A program made the position numbers and the translations under genes. Source: Microcoleus sp. FACHB-61 (lineage in GTDB: Bacteria; Cyanobacteriota; Cyanobacteriia; Cyanobacteriales; Microcoleaceae). Taken from it: a DNA stretch of 64,000 bases. The notes beneath the pieces are model-generated. The model was not told the DNA's origin. It saw nothing but the letters and a program-made list of their open reading frames with translations, and did no database searches. The stretch is from assembly GCA_014695295.1 (NCBI GenBank), contig JACJNY010000075.1, positions 62,001 to 126,000 on the forward strand, read 5' to 3'. Positions 33,607 to 42,505 of this stretch are shown piece after piece (the first letter of the stretch is position 1; each line of letters opens with the position of its first letter).

Positions 33607-35529
33607 ATGAAAATTTTGCTGGTAGAAGATGACACAGTTACAGTCAGTTTGCTGACCGAAGCGCTGAACTCTCACAATTACAATGTGAATGCGGCAGCAG
33701 ACGGTGAAACAGCCTTGCACTTGGTGCAGGCATACGATTACGACCTGATTGTTTTGGATGTGCTGATTCCTAAACTCGACGGCATTAGTTTGTGTCGGAA
33801 ATTGCGATCGTCCGGCTGCCAAATGCCGATTTTACTGCTAACAGCACTAGATAGCAGCAACGATCGAGTCCAAGGGTTAGAGGCGGGTGCAGACGATTAT
33901 GTGGTCAAACCCTTTAATCTCGAAGAATTAATCGCTCGAATTCGGGCTTTGCTGCGCCGGGGTAAGGCAACTTTGTCGAGTACAAATTTGACCTGGGAAA
34001 AACTGCAAGTCAACCCGGACACTACGGAAGTAACTTATGCCGAAAAAGTGCTGCACTTGACTCCCAAAGAGTACAATTTGCTAGAACTTTTCCTGAGAAA
34101 TCCCCGGCGCATTTTCAGCCGCAGCGCCATCCTCGATCGCATTTGGTCGGCCGGCGAGTTTCCTCAGGAAGAAGCTGTTACCGCTCACATCAAGGGGCTG
34201 CGGCAGAAGCTGAAAGCAGCCGGGATGACAGTAGATTTAGTGGAAACCGTGTACGGATTGGGCTACCGGCTCAAAAGTCTGCAGGAGGATATTGAGAGCC
34301 AAAAAGTGGCGCGGGAAACGGCAGAAACTGCTAAAAGTCAAGAGACTTTATCTGCTGAATCAAGCGGGTCGAGCCAAGAATTAAAGAATGACGACCGCCG
34401 CCTCAAAGTCATGAATATGGTTGCCAAAATGCGGGAAAATTTAAAAGCCAATTTTATAGAAAAGGTGGCGATATTCGAGCGCGCGATCGCTCAACTGAAA
34501 AGCGGAACATTGGAGGGCGAACTGCGGCAGGAAGCCCAGGATCAAGCTCACAAATTAGTCGGTTCTTTGGGAACTTTAGGGCTGCCGAAAGGTTCGGAAG
34601 TTGCGCGCAAGATAGAACATTTGTTCAAGGCTGAAAACATCTTGAAACCGGATACGGCTCAGCAGATTGAGGGATTGCTGCATAACCTCAAACAGATATT
34701 CGATCGCCCGTCACCCGAACCAGAAGACGATCTGGTTCCTGCGGTTTCCCAGAAGCGCCGAATGCTGGTTGTCGATCATGATACTTTTGGGAGCGAGCAA
34801 CTGAAAATAGTAGCATCCGCTTCCGGCTTCGAGATAGAAGTAGCCAACTCTCCGCAAGCGGCAAGAAATGCGATTTCTCAACAGCCTCCCGACGCGATTT
34901 TGCTGGATTTGACATTTTCCAGAATTCAGGAAAACGGACTTTCTCTCCTAGCCGAACTCCGCAGTGAAAAACCCGAAATTCCGGTGATGGTTTTTAGCAG
35001 GCACAATCAATTGAGCGATCGAATAGAAGTTGCTCGTTTGGGAGCTTCCGGGTTTTTACACAAATCTACCCCCCCAGCAGATATACTCAAAGCAGTCGCC
35101 CAAGTTCTCGACCAGGCAGGCCCTGCTGAAGCTAAAGTTATGGTGGTAGACGATGACGTGCATCTATTGGCTGCACTGCAAGTGATTCTACAACCTTGGG
35201 GATTTCAAGTAACAACCTTGGACGATCCCGAAAAGTTCTGGGAGGTACTCGAAACCACTTGTCCGGATTTGCTAATTTTAGATGTGGAGATGCCCGGTTA
35301 CAGTGGGATCGAGCTGTGCTTGGCAGTGCGCAACGATTTGCGCTGGAGCAAGCTCCCCGTGCTATTTTTGACGGCTCATTCCGAGTCGGAAATAGTGCGC
35401 CAAATGTTTGTCGCAGGTGCTGACGACTACGTGAACAAGCCGATCGTGAAACCGGAATTGATTGCTCGCCTCCTGAATCGTTTGGAGCGGACTCAACTCA
35501 GGCACAAACTTGCTCAGGCACAACACTAA
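33607..35529 (+). CDS. OmpR-type response regulator with HPt and two extra receiver domains
   Basis: 640 residues. Receiver 1 (about 1-115) has Asp51 in VLDVLIPK. A winged-helix DNA-binding domain (about 130-225) has LTPKEYNLLELFL and ETVYGLGYRLK. A short linker leads to an HPt domain (about 270-365) with His315 in AHKLVGSLGTLG. Receiver 2 (about 385-500) has Asp434 but a degenerate LLDLTFSR. Receiver 3 (about 508-630) has Asp559 in ILDVEMPGYSG. The array contains a phosphorelay within one chain, with DNA binding as output. Its neighbours (CBS/MCP-like protein, phytochrome) suggest it takes signals from them. Confidence 0.9.
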   Translation: MKILLVEDDTVTVSLLTEALNSHNYNVNAAADGETALHLVQAYDYDLIVLDVLIPKLDGISLCRKLRSSGCQMPILLLTALDSSNDRVQGLEAGADDYVVKPFNLEELIARIRALLRRGKATLSSTNLTWEKLQVNPDTTEVTYAEKVLHLTPKEYNLLELFLRNPRRIFSRSAILDRIWSAGEFPQEEAVTAHIKGLRQKLKAAGMTVDLVETVYGLGYRLKSLQEDIESQKVARETAETAKSQETLSAESSGSSQELKNDDRRLKVMNMVAKMRENLKANFIEKVAIFERAIAQLKSGTLEGELRQEAQDQAHKLVGSLGTLGLPKGSEVARKIEHLFKAENILKPDTAQQIEGLLHNLKQIFDRPSPEPEDDLVPAVSQKRRMLVVDHDTFGSEQLKIVASASGFEIEVANSPQAARNAISQQPPDAILLDLTFSRIQENGLSLLAELRSEKPEIPVMVFSRHNQLSDRIEVARLGASGFLHKSTPPADILKAVAQVLDQAGPAEAKVMVVDDDVHLLAALQVILQPWGFQVTTLDDPEKFWEVLETTCPDLLILDVEMPGYSGIELCLAVRNDLRWSKLPVLFLTAHSESEIVRQMFVAGADDYVNKPIVKPELIARLLNRLERTQLRHKLAQAQH

Positions 35530-35658
35530 TACCATTTTAGATTTAAAAATTAAAGAATTAAAAAATTGAAGAATTGGGAATGACGGATGAAGCTCGGGGT
35601 TTCGAGCACCGACCTATAGTTGTATTCTTGTTTAAAACTGGTATAACTAGGAGGAAAT

Positions 35659-35748
35659 ATGCAGTGCGTGTCGGAAACGACTCAGGAAGCCTTAGCCAAG
35701 ACTTGGGATTGTTTGGTTGTGCTATTCGGACGCGGTGGCGTTGATTGA
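35659..35748 (+). CDS. Possible small leader peptide upstream of the phytochrome gene
   Basis: A 29-codon frame (MQCVSETTQEALAK...) with a strong AGGAGG 5-10 bp before its ATG. It lies 51 bp upstream of the phytochrome start. It is too short to identify. It may be a real small protein, a leader ORF, or a remnant. The good ribosome-binding site is the only positive evidence. Confidence 0.3.
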   Translation: MQCVSETTQEALAKTWDCLVVLFGRGGVD

Positions 35749-35799
35749 TGTTGGCCCGCTCATCAAGAGCACAGACTAATTTAGAGAAGTATTAATCAC

Positions 35800-38700
35800 A
35801 TGAAAGCAATGATATTGCCATCAGAAACAGGCACTCTCAATGACAGCGACTCCGAACAAAGTTACGCCCCGGCTTCGTCGATTCAGCCTCATGGCATCCT
35901 TTTGGTGCTGGAATCTCCGGTGTTGAAAATTTTGCAAGTTAGCAACAATATTTTTGAGGATCTCGGTATTTATCCCGAAGAACTTTTGGGCAAATTTTTA
36001 CAGGAATTTGTCGAAACTGAGGAAATTGAGGCTATAGAAAAAGCTTTATTTGAAAACTCTCATCAATCGAATGGTATCAGATTATCATTCAAAAGTCAAA
36101 ACCGCCAGTCTTTTTTTCAGGGGACGCTGCATCAATCTAATTCAGCATTAATTCTTGAACTCGAGTCGGCTGTTTCCCCAAAAGCTAGCGATTCTTTCAA
36201 TTTTTATCATTTAGTCCAAGAGCCGATCGACAAAATCCACAGAACGCCAAACCTGCAAGTGCTGTGTCAGACAGCAGTTGAAGAAGTGCGGAGGATGATC
36301 GGTTTCGATCGAGCGATCGTCTATCAATTTGATGCCACCGGTGCGGGGGAAGTTGTCGCCGAAGACAGAGTAAAGAGTTTGGCTCCTTTATTGGGACTGC
36401 ACTATCCGGCTGGCGATATTCCCCCCCAGGCAAGAAACCTGTTCAACATGAATTTAATTCGGTTTATTCCCGATATTAACTGTCAGCCTGTAGAACTAAT
36501 TCCTCACTGCAATCCGGTGACAGGTCGCCCCCTGGATCTGGGCTTCTCATTGTTGAGAGCAGTTTCCCCTTGCCATGTTCAATATCTCAAAAACATGAAC
36601 GTGGGTGCTAGCATGACCCTGACATTAATCAAAGATCAAAAACTCTGGGGATTGATCGCCTGTCACCACCCAACACGAAAGTATGTCAGCTACGAAACAA
36701 GAAAGGGTTGCGAACTGCTAGCCAAGTTTGTGAATCTAGAACTCAGCTACAAACAAGATAGCGAAAATTGGGAATATGCAACTTATTTAAAAGAAAATTG
36801 CCATAAATTTGTCACCAAAATTTCTCAATCACACTGGTTTGTAGAAGGTTTGCTTAAATCCAGAGATGAATTGCTGACCTTAGTGGGCGCTACCGGTGGA
36901 GTTGTGTGTGCCAATGAAAATTTAACAACCATCGGCAAAACCCCGGAAGTGGTAGAAATCGAAAGCTTAATTGCTTGGATAAAAACTCAAAAAAATAATG
37001 ATATTTTTCATACAGATTCTCTCTCAAAACTGTATCCGCCATCCGATAAGTTTAAAGAAGTTGCTAGCGGTTTGCTGGTACTTGCCCTGTCCGAGATGCA
37101 AAATTATTACATTTTGTGGTTCCGTCCAGAAACAATTCAAACTGTAAACTGGGCCGGTCAACCAGACGGGGAAATTGAAGTTAAACCGGATGGCAGCCAG
37201 CCGCTGTCTCCTCGCAATTCCTTTGACTTGTGGCAAGAAACTGTGAGGTTAAAATCTTTGCCTTGGCAGCGGTGCGAAATCGAAATAGCCCGAGAACTTC
37301 GAGTTGCTATTACTAGCATGGAGTTGCGGAAAACCAATCAGCAGCTTAGCTTAGCTTTGTCGGCTACCAAAATCGGATTTTGGGACTGGGACGTGCAGAA
37401 AAATCGCCTTGTTTGGTCGAAGGAGCACGAAGAGTTGTTTGGGTTGGCCCCGGGAACTTTTGGCGGAAATTATCAAAGTTTGGCAGCTTGCATTCACCCA
37501 GAAGATTTAAAAACTATGGAGAATGCTATAAATCAGGCGATCGCCCAGCGATCGGATTACTGTCACGAAACCCGCGTAGTTTGGCCGGACGGCAGCATTC
37601 ACTGGATTGAGGCAAAAGGTAAGTTTTTTTACAACGAAGCAGGCGATGCAGTGCGGATGGTGGGGACAGTTACAGAAATTACCGAACGCAAATCTAGAGA
37701 ATTACAGTTGCGCCTGTTGGAATCAGCAGTCACCACCACTGACGATGCCGTGTTAATTACCGAAGCTGAACCGATTGACGATCCGGGCCCGCGAATTATT
37801 TATGTCAACCCAGCTTTCACGCGGATGACCGGCTATACGCTAGAAGAAGTTTTGGGCAAAACGCCGCGCATCTTGCAAGGAGAAAAAACAGACCGCGCCA
37901 GTATCGAGCGAATTCGGACAGCTTTGAAAACCGGGCAGCCGGTGCGGGTTGACTTGATCAATTATCGCAAAGACGGGACGGAATTTTGGGTAGAAATGAG
38001 CATTGTGCCGATCGCTGGCCCAACAGGCGGGTTTACCCATTGGGTATCAGTACACCGCGATATTAGTGACCGCAAATTTGCTGAAGCCACCCTCCAACAG
38101 CTCAACGAAGAGTTAGAAATGCGAGTTTTGCAGCGAACCCGAGAACTAGAAAGCTCTCAAGCAGAACTCCGGGAAAGCGAAGCTTTATTTCGCTCTCTGA
38201 GCGAAAGTTCGCCCGTCGGCATTTTCAAAATCGATACTAAGGGGAAATGTACCTATACAAATCCCCGCTGTCAAGCAATTGGCGGATTCACACCCGCAGC
38301 AGCTTTAGGAAACCGCTGGATGCGGTTTGTTCACCGCGAAGACATCAAACTAATTCTGTCTAAGTGGTCGGAATCGCAATCGCTAGATGGGGAATTTTCC
38401 TGCGAATTCCGCCACATCCAGCGAGACGGAACAATCCGGTTTTGTCGGCTTAAAACAGCTCCGATTTTTTCTGACAGAGATCAACTAATCGGTCACGTCG
38501 GCACCGTCACAGATATCACGGAAAATCGGGCAATTGAAAAAATGAAAAATGAGTTTATTTCCATTGTCAGCCACGAACTGCGAACGCCGCTTGCCTCAAT
38601 TCGCGGTTCTTTAGGTTTGCTGGCGGCTGGCGTACTGAAAGAGCAACCGGAAACTGCCAAAAAGATGTTAGAAATCGCCTCTAGCGATACTGAACGGTTA

Positions 38701-39249
38701 GTGCGTTTGGTCAACGATATTCTAGACTTAGAGCGGCTCGATTCGAGCCAAGTTATCCTCGTCAAGCAGTGGTGCGATGCGGCTGTTTTGATGCGGAAGT
38801 CTGCCGGATCTGTGCTGTCTGTGGCTGCTGAGAATAAGATTAATTTGTCGATTTTGCCCGAAACGGCAAACATTTGGGCTGACCCCGACAGGATCGTTCA
38901 ACTGCTGGTAAATTTGTTGAGCAATGCGATTAAATTCTCGGCTGCAGAGAGTACAGTAACTGTCAGGGTTGAAGATTTGGGCGATCGGGTTTTATTTGAA
39001 GTCAAAGATCGAGGGCGGGGGATTCCTGCTGATAAACTAGAAACTATCTTTGGACGGTTTCAACAGGTCGATGCTTCTGACTCCCGCCAAAAAGGAGGTA
39101 CCGGTTTGGGTTTGGCTATCTGTCGCAGCATCGTGCAGCAGCACGGCGGCAGAATTTGGGCCGAAAGTGTTGTCTCACAAGGAAGCAGTTTCTATTTCAC
39201 AGTGCCTGCACCGTTGGAAGGCGAAGGGGGAAAAAGTTTTGAGTTTTGA
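35800..39249 (+). CDS. Cph1-type phytochrome with extra PAS domains and histidine kinase
   Basis: 1149 residues. PAS (about 20-130, no bacteriophytochrome-type N-terminal Cys), GAF (about 145-325) with YPAGDIPPQARNLF and chromophore-site Cys258 in SPCHVQYLKNM, and PHY (about 335-510) with the tongue motif PRNSF. These predict covalent attachment of phycocyanobilin and red/far-red switching. Three PAS domains follow (about 520-630, 640-760 and 790-905); the second is LOV-like but has GKTPRILQG, so no flavin cysteine. The kinase has His925 in VSHELRTPLAS, NLLSNAIKFS and GGTGLGLAICRSI. It is longer than Cph1 (about 750 residues) because of the added PAS domains. Confidence 0.93.
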   Translation: MKAMILPSETGTLNDSDSEQSYAPASSIQPHGILLVLESPVLKILQVSNNIFEDLGIYPEELLGKFLQEFVETEEIEAIEKALFENSHQSNGIRLSFKSQNRQSFFQGTLHQSNSALILELESAVSPKASDSFNFYHLVQEPIDKIHRTPNLQVLCQTAVEEVRRMIGFDRAIVYQFDATGAGEVVAEDRVKSLAPLLGLHYPAGDIPPQARNLFNMNLIRFIPDINCQPVELIPHCNPVTGRPLDLGFSLLRAVSPCHVQYLKNMNVGASMTLTLIKDQKLWGLIACHHPTRKYVSYETRKGCELLAKFVNLELSYKQDSENWEYATYLKENCHKFVTKISQSHWFVEGLLKSRDELLTLVGATGGVVCANENLTTIGKTPEVVEIESLIAWIKTQKNNDIFHTDSLSKLYPPSDKFKEVASGLLVLALSEMQNYYILWFRPETIQTVNWAGQPDGEIEVKPDGSQPLSPRNSFDLWQETVRLKSLPWQRCEIEIARELRVAITSMELRKTNQQLSLALSATKIGFWDWDVQKNRLVWSKEHEELFGLAPGTFGGNYQSLAACIHPEDLKTMENAINQAIAQRSDYCHETRVVWPDGSIHWIEAKGKFFYNEAGDAVRMVGTVTEITERKSRELQLRLLESAVTTTDDAVLITEAEPIDDPGPRIIYVNPAFTRMTGYTLEEVLGKTPRILQGEKTDRASIERIRTALKTGQPVRVDLINYRKDGTEFWVEMSIVPIAGPTGGFTHWVSVHRDISDRKFAEATLQQLNEELEMRVLQRTRELESSQAELRESEALFRSLSESSPVGIFKIDTKGKCTYTNPRCQAIGGFTPAAALGNRWMRFVHREDIKLILSKWSESQSLDGEFSCEFRHIQRDGTIRFCRLKTAPIFSDRDQLIGHVGTVTDITENRAIEKMKNEFISIVSHELRTPLASIRGSLGLLAAGVLKEQPETAKKMLEIASSDTERLVRLVNDILDLERLDSSQVILVKQWCDAAVLMRKSAGSVLSVAAENKINLSILPETANIWADPDRIVQLLVNLLSNAIKFSAAESTVTVRVEDLGDRVLFEVKDRGRGIPADKLETIFGRFQQVDASDSRQKGGTGLGLAICRSIVQQHGGRIWAESVVSQGSSFYFTVPAPLEGEGGKSFEF

Positions 39250-39552
39250 GATTGCTTTCATAAGAGCTCGGCAAAGCTAACGTTCTTCGCAACGCCCGCG
39301 GGGAGCATGAGCTGGGCAGGGCTATATGTCGATTTTTCTGTTCTCGGTTTAAGTAGGTGAGCGGCAAAATATAGCAACCGCCAAGACTATTAGGAGGTTC
39401 TTAATTGCTGAAACCGTTAATTTTATAGCTGATTGCTTCTTCCGTGTTGCTTCTTCCTTCTGCTATATCTGTGAAGAAACCGGGTTGATGAGGCAGCGTG
39501 CGTAAGTCCTTTTTCGGTTTATCATGATTAATTTAAAATTTGAGTTTTAATT
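39250..39552. other. Intergenic region between phytochrome and receiver genes
   Basis: No gene. It contains AAACCGGGTTG and GCGTAAGTCC repeat fragments near 39475-39510. Confidence 0.5.
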
Positions 39553-39939
39553 ATGTCAGCAAAGCGCATTCTGGTAATCGATGATGAAAAAAACCTCTGC
39601 AGCGTGATTCAGGCCTGTCTGGAACATTTAGGCGGCTGGACGGTACTAAGCGCACTCAGCAGCAGCGAAGGAAGGCTTTTAGCTGAAACTCAACTCCCTG
39701 ACGCTATTCTGCTAGATGTGATGATGCCCGATATGGACGGAGTTGCTCTGTTTGGTTTGCTGCAAAAAAATGTGGCTACTCGGGGGATTCCGGTGATTTT
39801 CCTGACTGCTAAGGTGCAGGCGATGGATTTGAGCGAATTTGCTGATTTGGGGCTAGCGGGGGTAATTGCCAAGCCTTTTGATCCTTTGAGTTTGGCACAG
39901 CAAGTTGCGGCTCTTCTGGGTTGGGAACCCTTGTCTTAA
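39553..39939 (+). CDS. Single-domain CheY-like response regulator
   Basis: 128 residues, one receiver domain: RILVIDDEKN, phospho-acceptor Asp near residue 56 in LLDVMMPDMDG, Thr in FLTAK and Lys in IAKPFDP. No output domain. Such stand-alone receivers act as phosphate shuttles or bind motors. It is the last gene of the signalling cluster, 303 bp after the phytochrome, so it is a candidate partner, although it is not obviously an Rcp1 type. Confidence 0.88.
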   Translation: MSAKRILVIDDEKNLCSVIQACLEHLGGWTVLSALSSSEGRLLAETQLPDAILLDVMMPDMDGVALFGLLQKNVATRGIPVIFLTAKVQAMDLSEFADLGLAGVIAKPFDPLSLAQQVAALLGWEPLS

Positions 39940-40754
39940 ACTGGGGGAAAATGCGATCGGGTCATTGGTTATGCCACTTCAAAAAACTTTTGCTACAACC
40001 CTCAATCTTATACTAATTATTAAAAGTTGCATATCTCTCTAAGGGCAAGTCATTGCCGTATTCCTAGAGATGCTCGCTGACAATCTATGTGTAGCTCTAT
40101 TTTTCCGAATTGGTATTACTTTAAACCTTGATTGATTCCCTAGAAGTTGCAGAGACGATCTCAGGGAGTCTGGGTGTTTTGTTACCCACAAAGCCGATCG
40201 GCTATTACCCTATTTACAGCCAGAATAAGTCCTCCAGAAATTACGCAGACTTGCCTCAAGAACAGTTTTTTTTAACCCGGGCTCACAGATGCAGCCAAGT
40301 TTTTTGGTAAAAAACCCCGTTTCAGGCTGCTAATCCAAGAGTTACGCAGACTTCCCTCAGAAACCGGGTTTTTTAACCCAGGATCGCAGATTCAGCCAAG
40401 TTTTTTGGTAAAAAACCCGGTTTTTGCCTAATTGTTATAATCCCTGCTTCGGCAAAAGTATATTTATCAAAAAACATGATGGTCTTCATAATTTCCTCAT
40501 ATTTTTTAGATAAAGTTTACTCCAGGCTCTGGATCTGAAGGTCGATCGCAATCTCAGCACCATTCCGCTGCCAAAGAACGAACCTGTTGTCAGGAGAGTT
40601 CGGGTCAGTGACGGTACTTTCGATTAACTGGTGCCACAGCACAACCAGCCTGAATAAGTCAGGACTTAAGCCCTGCATACCACAAAAACCGGGTTTTTAA
40701 ACCGGGAAAAACGGGGTTTCTGCGCCAGTCCTCTAAGTTTGGCAGGAGAACTCA
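39940..40754. other. Long gene-free, repeat-rich region
   Basis: About 800 bp with no supported gene. Two direct copies of an 83-bp unit and several AAACCCGGTTT palindromes fill much of it. Confidence 0.6.
40241..40425. repeat. Two direct copies of an approximately 83-bp unit with GAAACCGGGTTT palindromes
   Basis: Copies start at TTACGCAGAC (40241) and TTACGCAGAC (40342), and each ends CCAAGTTTTTTGGTAAAAAA followed by a CCCGGTTT-like end. Further palindromes are at 40685-40722, 31776 and 63000-63065. Confidence 0.75.
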
Positions 40755-40890
40755 ATGGTAAAAAAATTAATAACTGAGGATGTGATTCGCGCTCTCGAAT
40801 AACACCCCGAAAATAAGTCGGTCGTTTTGTCAAGAGCCAAACTCGCAATTGCCACTAACAGGCAAAGCCAAGTCTCAGTAAGTTGTTGAA
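40755..40890 (+). pseudogene. Short gene remnant with in-frame TAA
   Basis: ATG at 40755 with AGGAGA upstream gives MVKKLITEDVIRALE, then TAA, and the same frame continues HPENKSVVLSRAKLAIATN to about 40890. It may be a small gene broken by one nonsense codon, or chance. The family is not identified. Confidence 0.25.
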
Positions 40891-40910
40891 AGAGTGTGGA
40901 GATTTTTCAA

Positions 40911-41219
40911 ATGTCATATCAGCTATCTTCTAAAGGTAACAACCAGATTCTGTGCTATTACGCAAATGCTACCAACCTAGTTCAGGTGGTTCGGATTGCG
41001 AACATCCCTAATTGGCACTTTGAAAGAGTCATGTTTCCGGGACAGCGGCTGATGTTTGAAGCTGCATCAGAAGCAGTATTAGAAATTCACACGGGTGCGG
41101 TGGCAAGTGCTATTTTATCGGACAAGATTCCCTGCTACGTGCTGCGGGTTATAGAGGAGGTAAGTTCCGAGATCGAGCTGGTGATTCCCGAAGGACGATG
41201 TGCGGTATTAGCCAGCTAA
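40911..41219 (+). CDS. DUF1830 family protein
   Basis: 102 residues from the ATG at 40911, which has GGAG nine bases upstream (an in-frame ATG at 40896 is less well placed). ILCYYANATNLVQVVRI, then WHFERVMFPGQRLMFEA and ASAILSDKIPC are the conserved blocks of the cyanobacterial DUF1830 family. The function is unknown. It precedes a ComFB-like gene by 74 bp on the same strand, so they are likely co-transcribed. Confidence 0.85.
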   Translation: MSYQLSSKGNNQILCYYANATNLVQVVRIANIPNWHFERVMFPGQRLMFEAASEAVLEIHTGAVASAILSDKIPCYVLRVIEEVSSEIELVIPEGRCAVLAS

Positions 41220-41293
41220 GATTCAGCAGAAATCACACGAGATCGAGATCGGCAACCAAAATAGTAGTTAACGAGTGTTTAGGGACAGGGAAA

Positions 41294-41644
41294 ATGCAGA
41301 AAAATCTTGTCAATATTACCTTGGCAGTAGTCACAGAGGAAGTAGAAATTATCTTGGAGTCTTATCCGGCGCATCCCTACCAACAAGCTTTTTCGCCTTC
41401 TGGCTTGCGACAGGATTTAATTGCTTACGTGCTCAGCCGAGTGCCTAATAGATATACTGCGATCGACTCCGGGGAGTCTGTGTCAAACCAAACAGTCCAG
41501 GTTCGCTGTTCTTCAGAGCAGTTGCTGCACATAGAAAATTTGATTCATGCTGGCATTCGCGACGTGCTGCACAGCTATCAGAAGATAGATTACCGCCTTC
41601 CTGAACAAGTTAAATTCGGTTCGAGAGTTGCTAGTGGATTTTGA
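41294..41644 (+). CDS. ComFB-domain protein (late competence family)
   Basis: 116 residues from the ATG at 41294 (GGGA just upstream). VNITLAVVTEEVEIILESYP, then QDLIAYVLSRVPNRYTAIDS match the ComFB domain. In cyanobacteria, ComFB-type proteins (for example CdgR of Nostoc and Slr1970 of Synechocystis) have been described as cyclic-dinucleotide receptors affecting cell size or competence. Ligand binding here is inferred from the family. The longer frame from 41198 overlaps DUF1830 and lacks family sequence. Confidence 0.85.
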   Translation: MQKNLVNITLAVVTEEVEIILESYPAHPYQQAFSPSGLRQDLIAYVLSRVPNRYTAIDSGESVSNQTVQVRCSSEQLLHIENLIHAGIRDVLHSYQKIDYRLPEQVKFGSRVASGF

Positions 41645-41726
41645 GAGTTTGTCGTAAATGATGGAGACGCCGAGATCCTCGGCACTCTCGGTTGGGCGAG
41701 CTGGAATTGTGTACTGGCTTGATGGT

Positions 41727-42080
41727 TCAAGACTTTACGTAATCGCAGCAGCCATCGCACGGGCCATTGGGGTTGACAGCACAGCGCAGAATTTCCGATC
41801 GAGCATTAAAGCGGCAGCTAGCATCTCCGATAACCCAGATGCCGCTTACAAAAGTTCTTTCCCGCGGCGGCGTGGCCGACTGCACGTACAGGGCAATTTT
41901 TTGCAATGTGTAGCGGCCGGATTTGAGTTGATAGCGGTGGTGGCGTTCCAAAACAGCGTAGGTTTGTCCCTCTAAATCTAGATAGTTCCCCGGTTGTGGC
42001 GTCCAATCCAGCCGAATGCTGCCTAAGGATTGGCGGGGGTGAGAGAGAATCACCTCTATGGGTAAAGTATTTTGTTCCAT
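41727..42080 (-). CDS. DUF6464 family protein
   Basis: 117 residues. PIEVILSHPRQSLGSIRLDW, then YLDLEGQTYAVLERHHRYQ and the C-terminal cysteine-rich block CAVNPNGPCDGCCDYV are typical of the cyanobacterial DUF6464 family. The terminal cysteines could bind metal. It converges with the ComFB gene. The function is unknown. Confidence 0.8.
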   Translation of the reverse strand: MEQNTLPIEVILSHPRQSLGSIRLDWTPQPGNYLDLEGQTYAVLERHHRYQLKSGRYTLQKIALYVQSATPPRERTFVSGIWVIGDASCRFNARSEILRCAVNPNGPCDGCCDYVKS

Positions 42081-42505
42081 CTGGCGGTGCGTTCGCGAGC
42101 TTCACTAAAGGGGCAAATAGTTGACTAAACCTACATCTTCTTCATCTCGAAAGATAAGTTTTTCTAGAGAGAGTCATTTAGGTTGAGGCGCTAAACTTAA
42201 CTATATAACCTTTGGCGATCGGGGGATAGCCGACTCCCTCCACTACGTTGGGCCCAACAGGGTAGGAAATAAACTTCAACTTGCTTTAGGTAACTAAAGT
42301 TCAGTTCGATTAGGTTTTATAAAGCAGTACAGGCTGATGGTATCGCAACTCGCAGGTTCGATCGATACGCGGTTGAGATTCTGAACAGATTTTAAGGGTT
42401 TGCGGGACTTGGGGTGCTTGGGGTGCTTTTGTAGCGAGGACTTCAGCCCTCTGATTTTTATGAGCACTTTCGTCCTCACTACAAACCAAACCGGATTTTC
42501 GGCAA
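42081..42505. other. Intergenic region with a dispersed inverted repeat
   Basis: No gene. Frames on the minus strand here (42294-42561) are unlike any protein and overlap the repeat at 42429-42485. Confidence 0.5.
42429..42485. repeat. TTGTAGCGAGGAC...GTCCTCACTACAA inverted repeat
   Basis: 13-bp arms with one mismatch around GACTTCAGCCCT. A related copy is at 60525-60585, so it is a dispersed palindromic element. Confidence 0.7.

Noticed and set aside
37800-38060. Second LOV domain inside the phytochrome kinase
   Set aside because: The motif reads GKTPRILQG, so the flavin-reactive cysteine is absent; it is an ordinary PAS domain.
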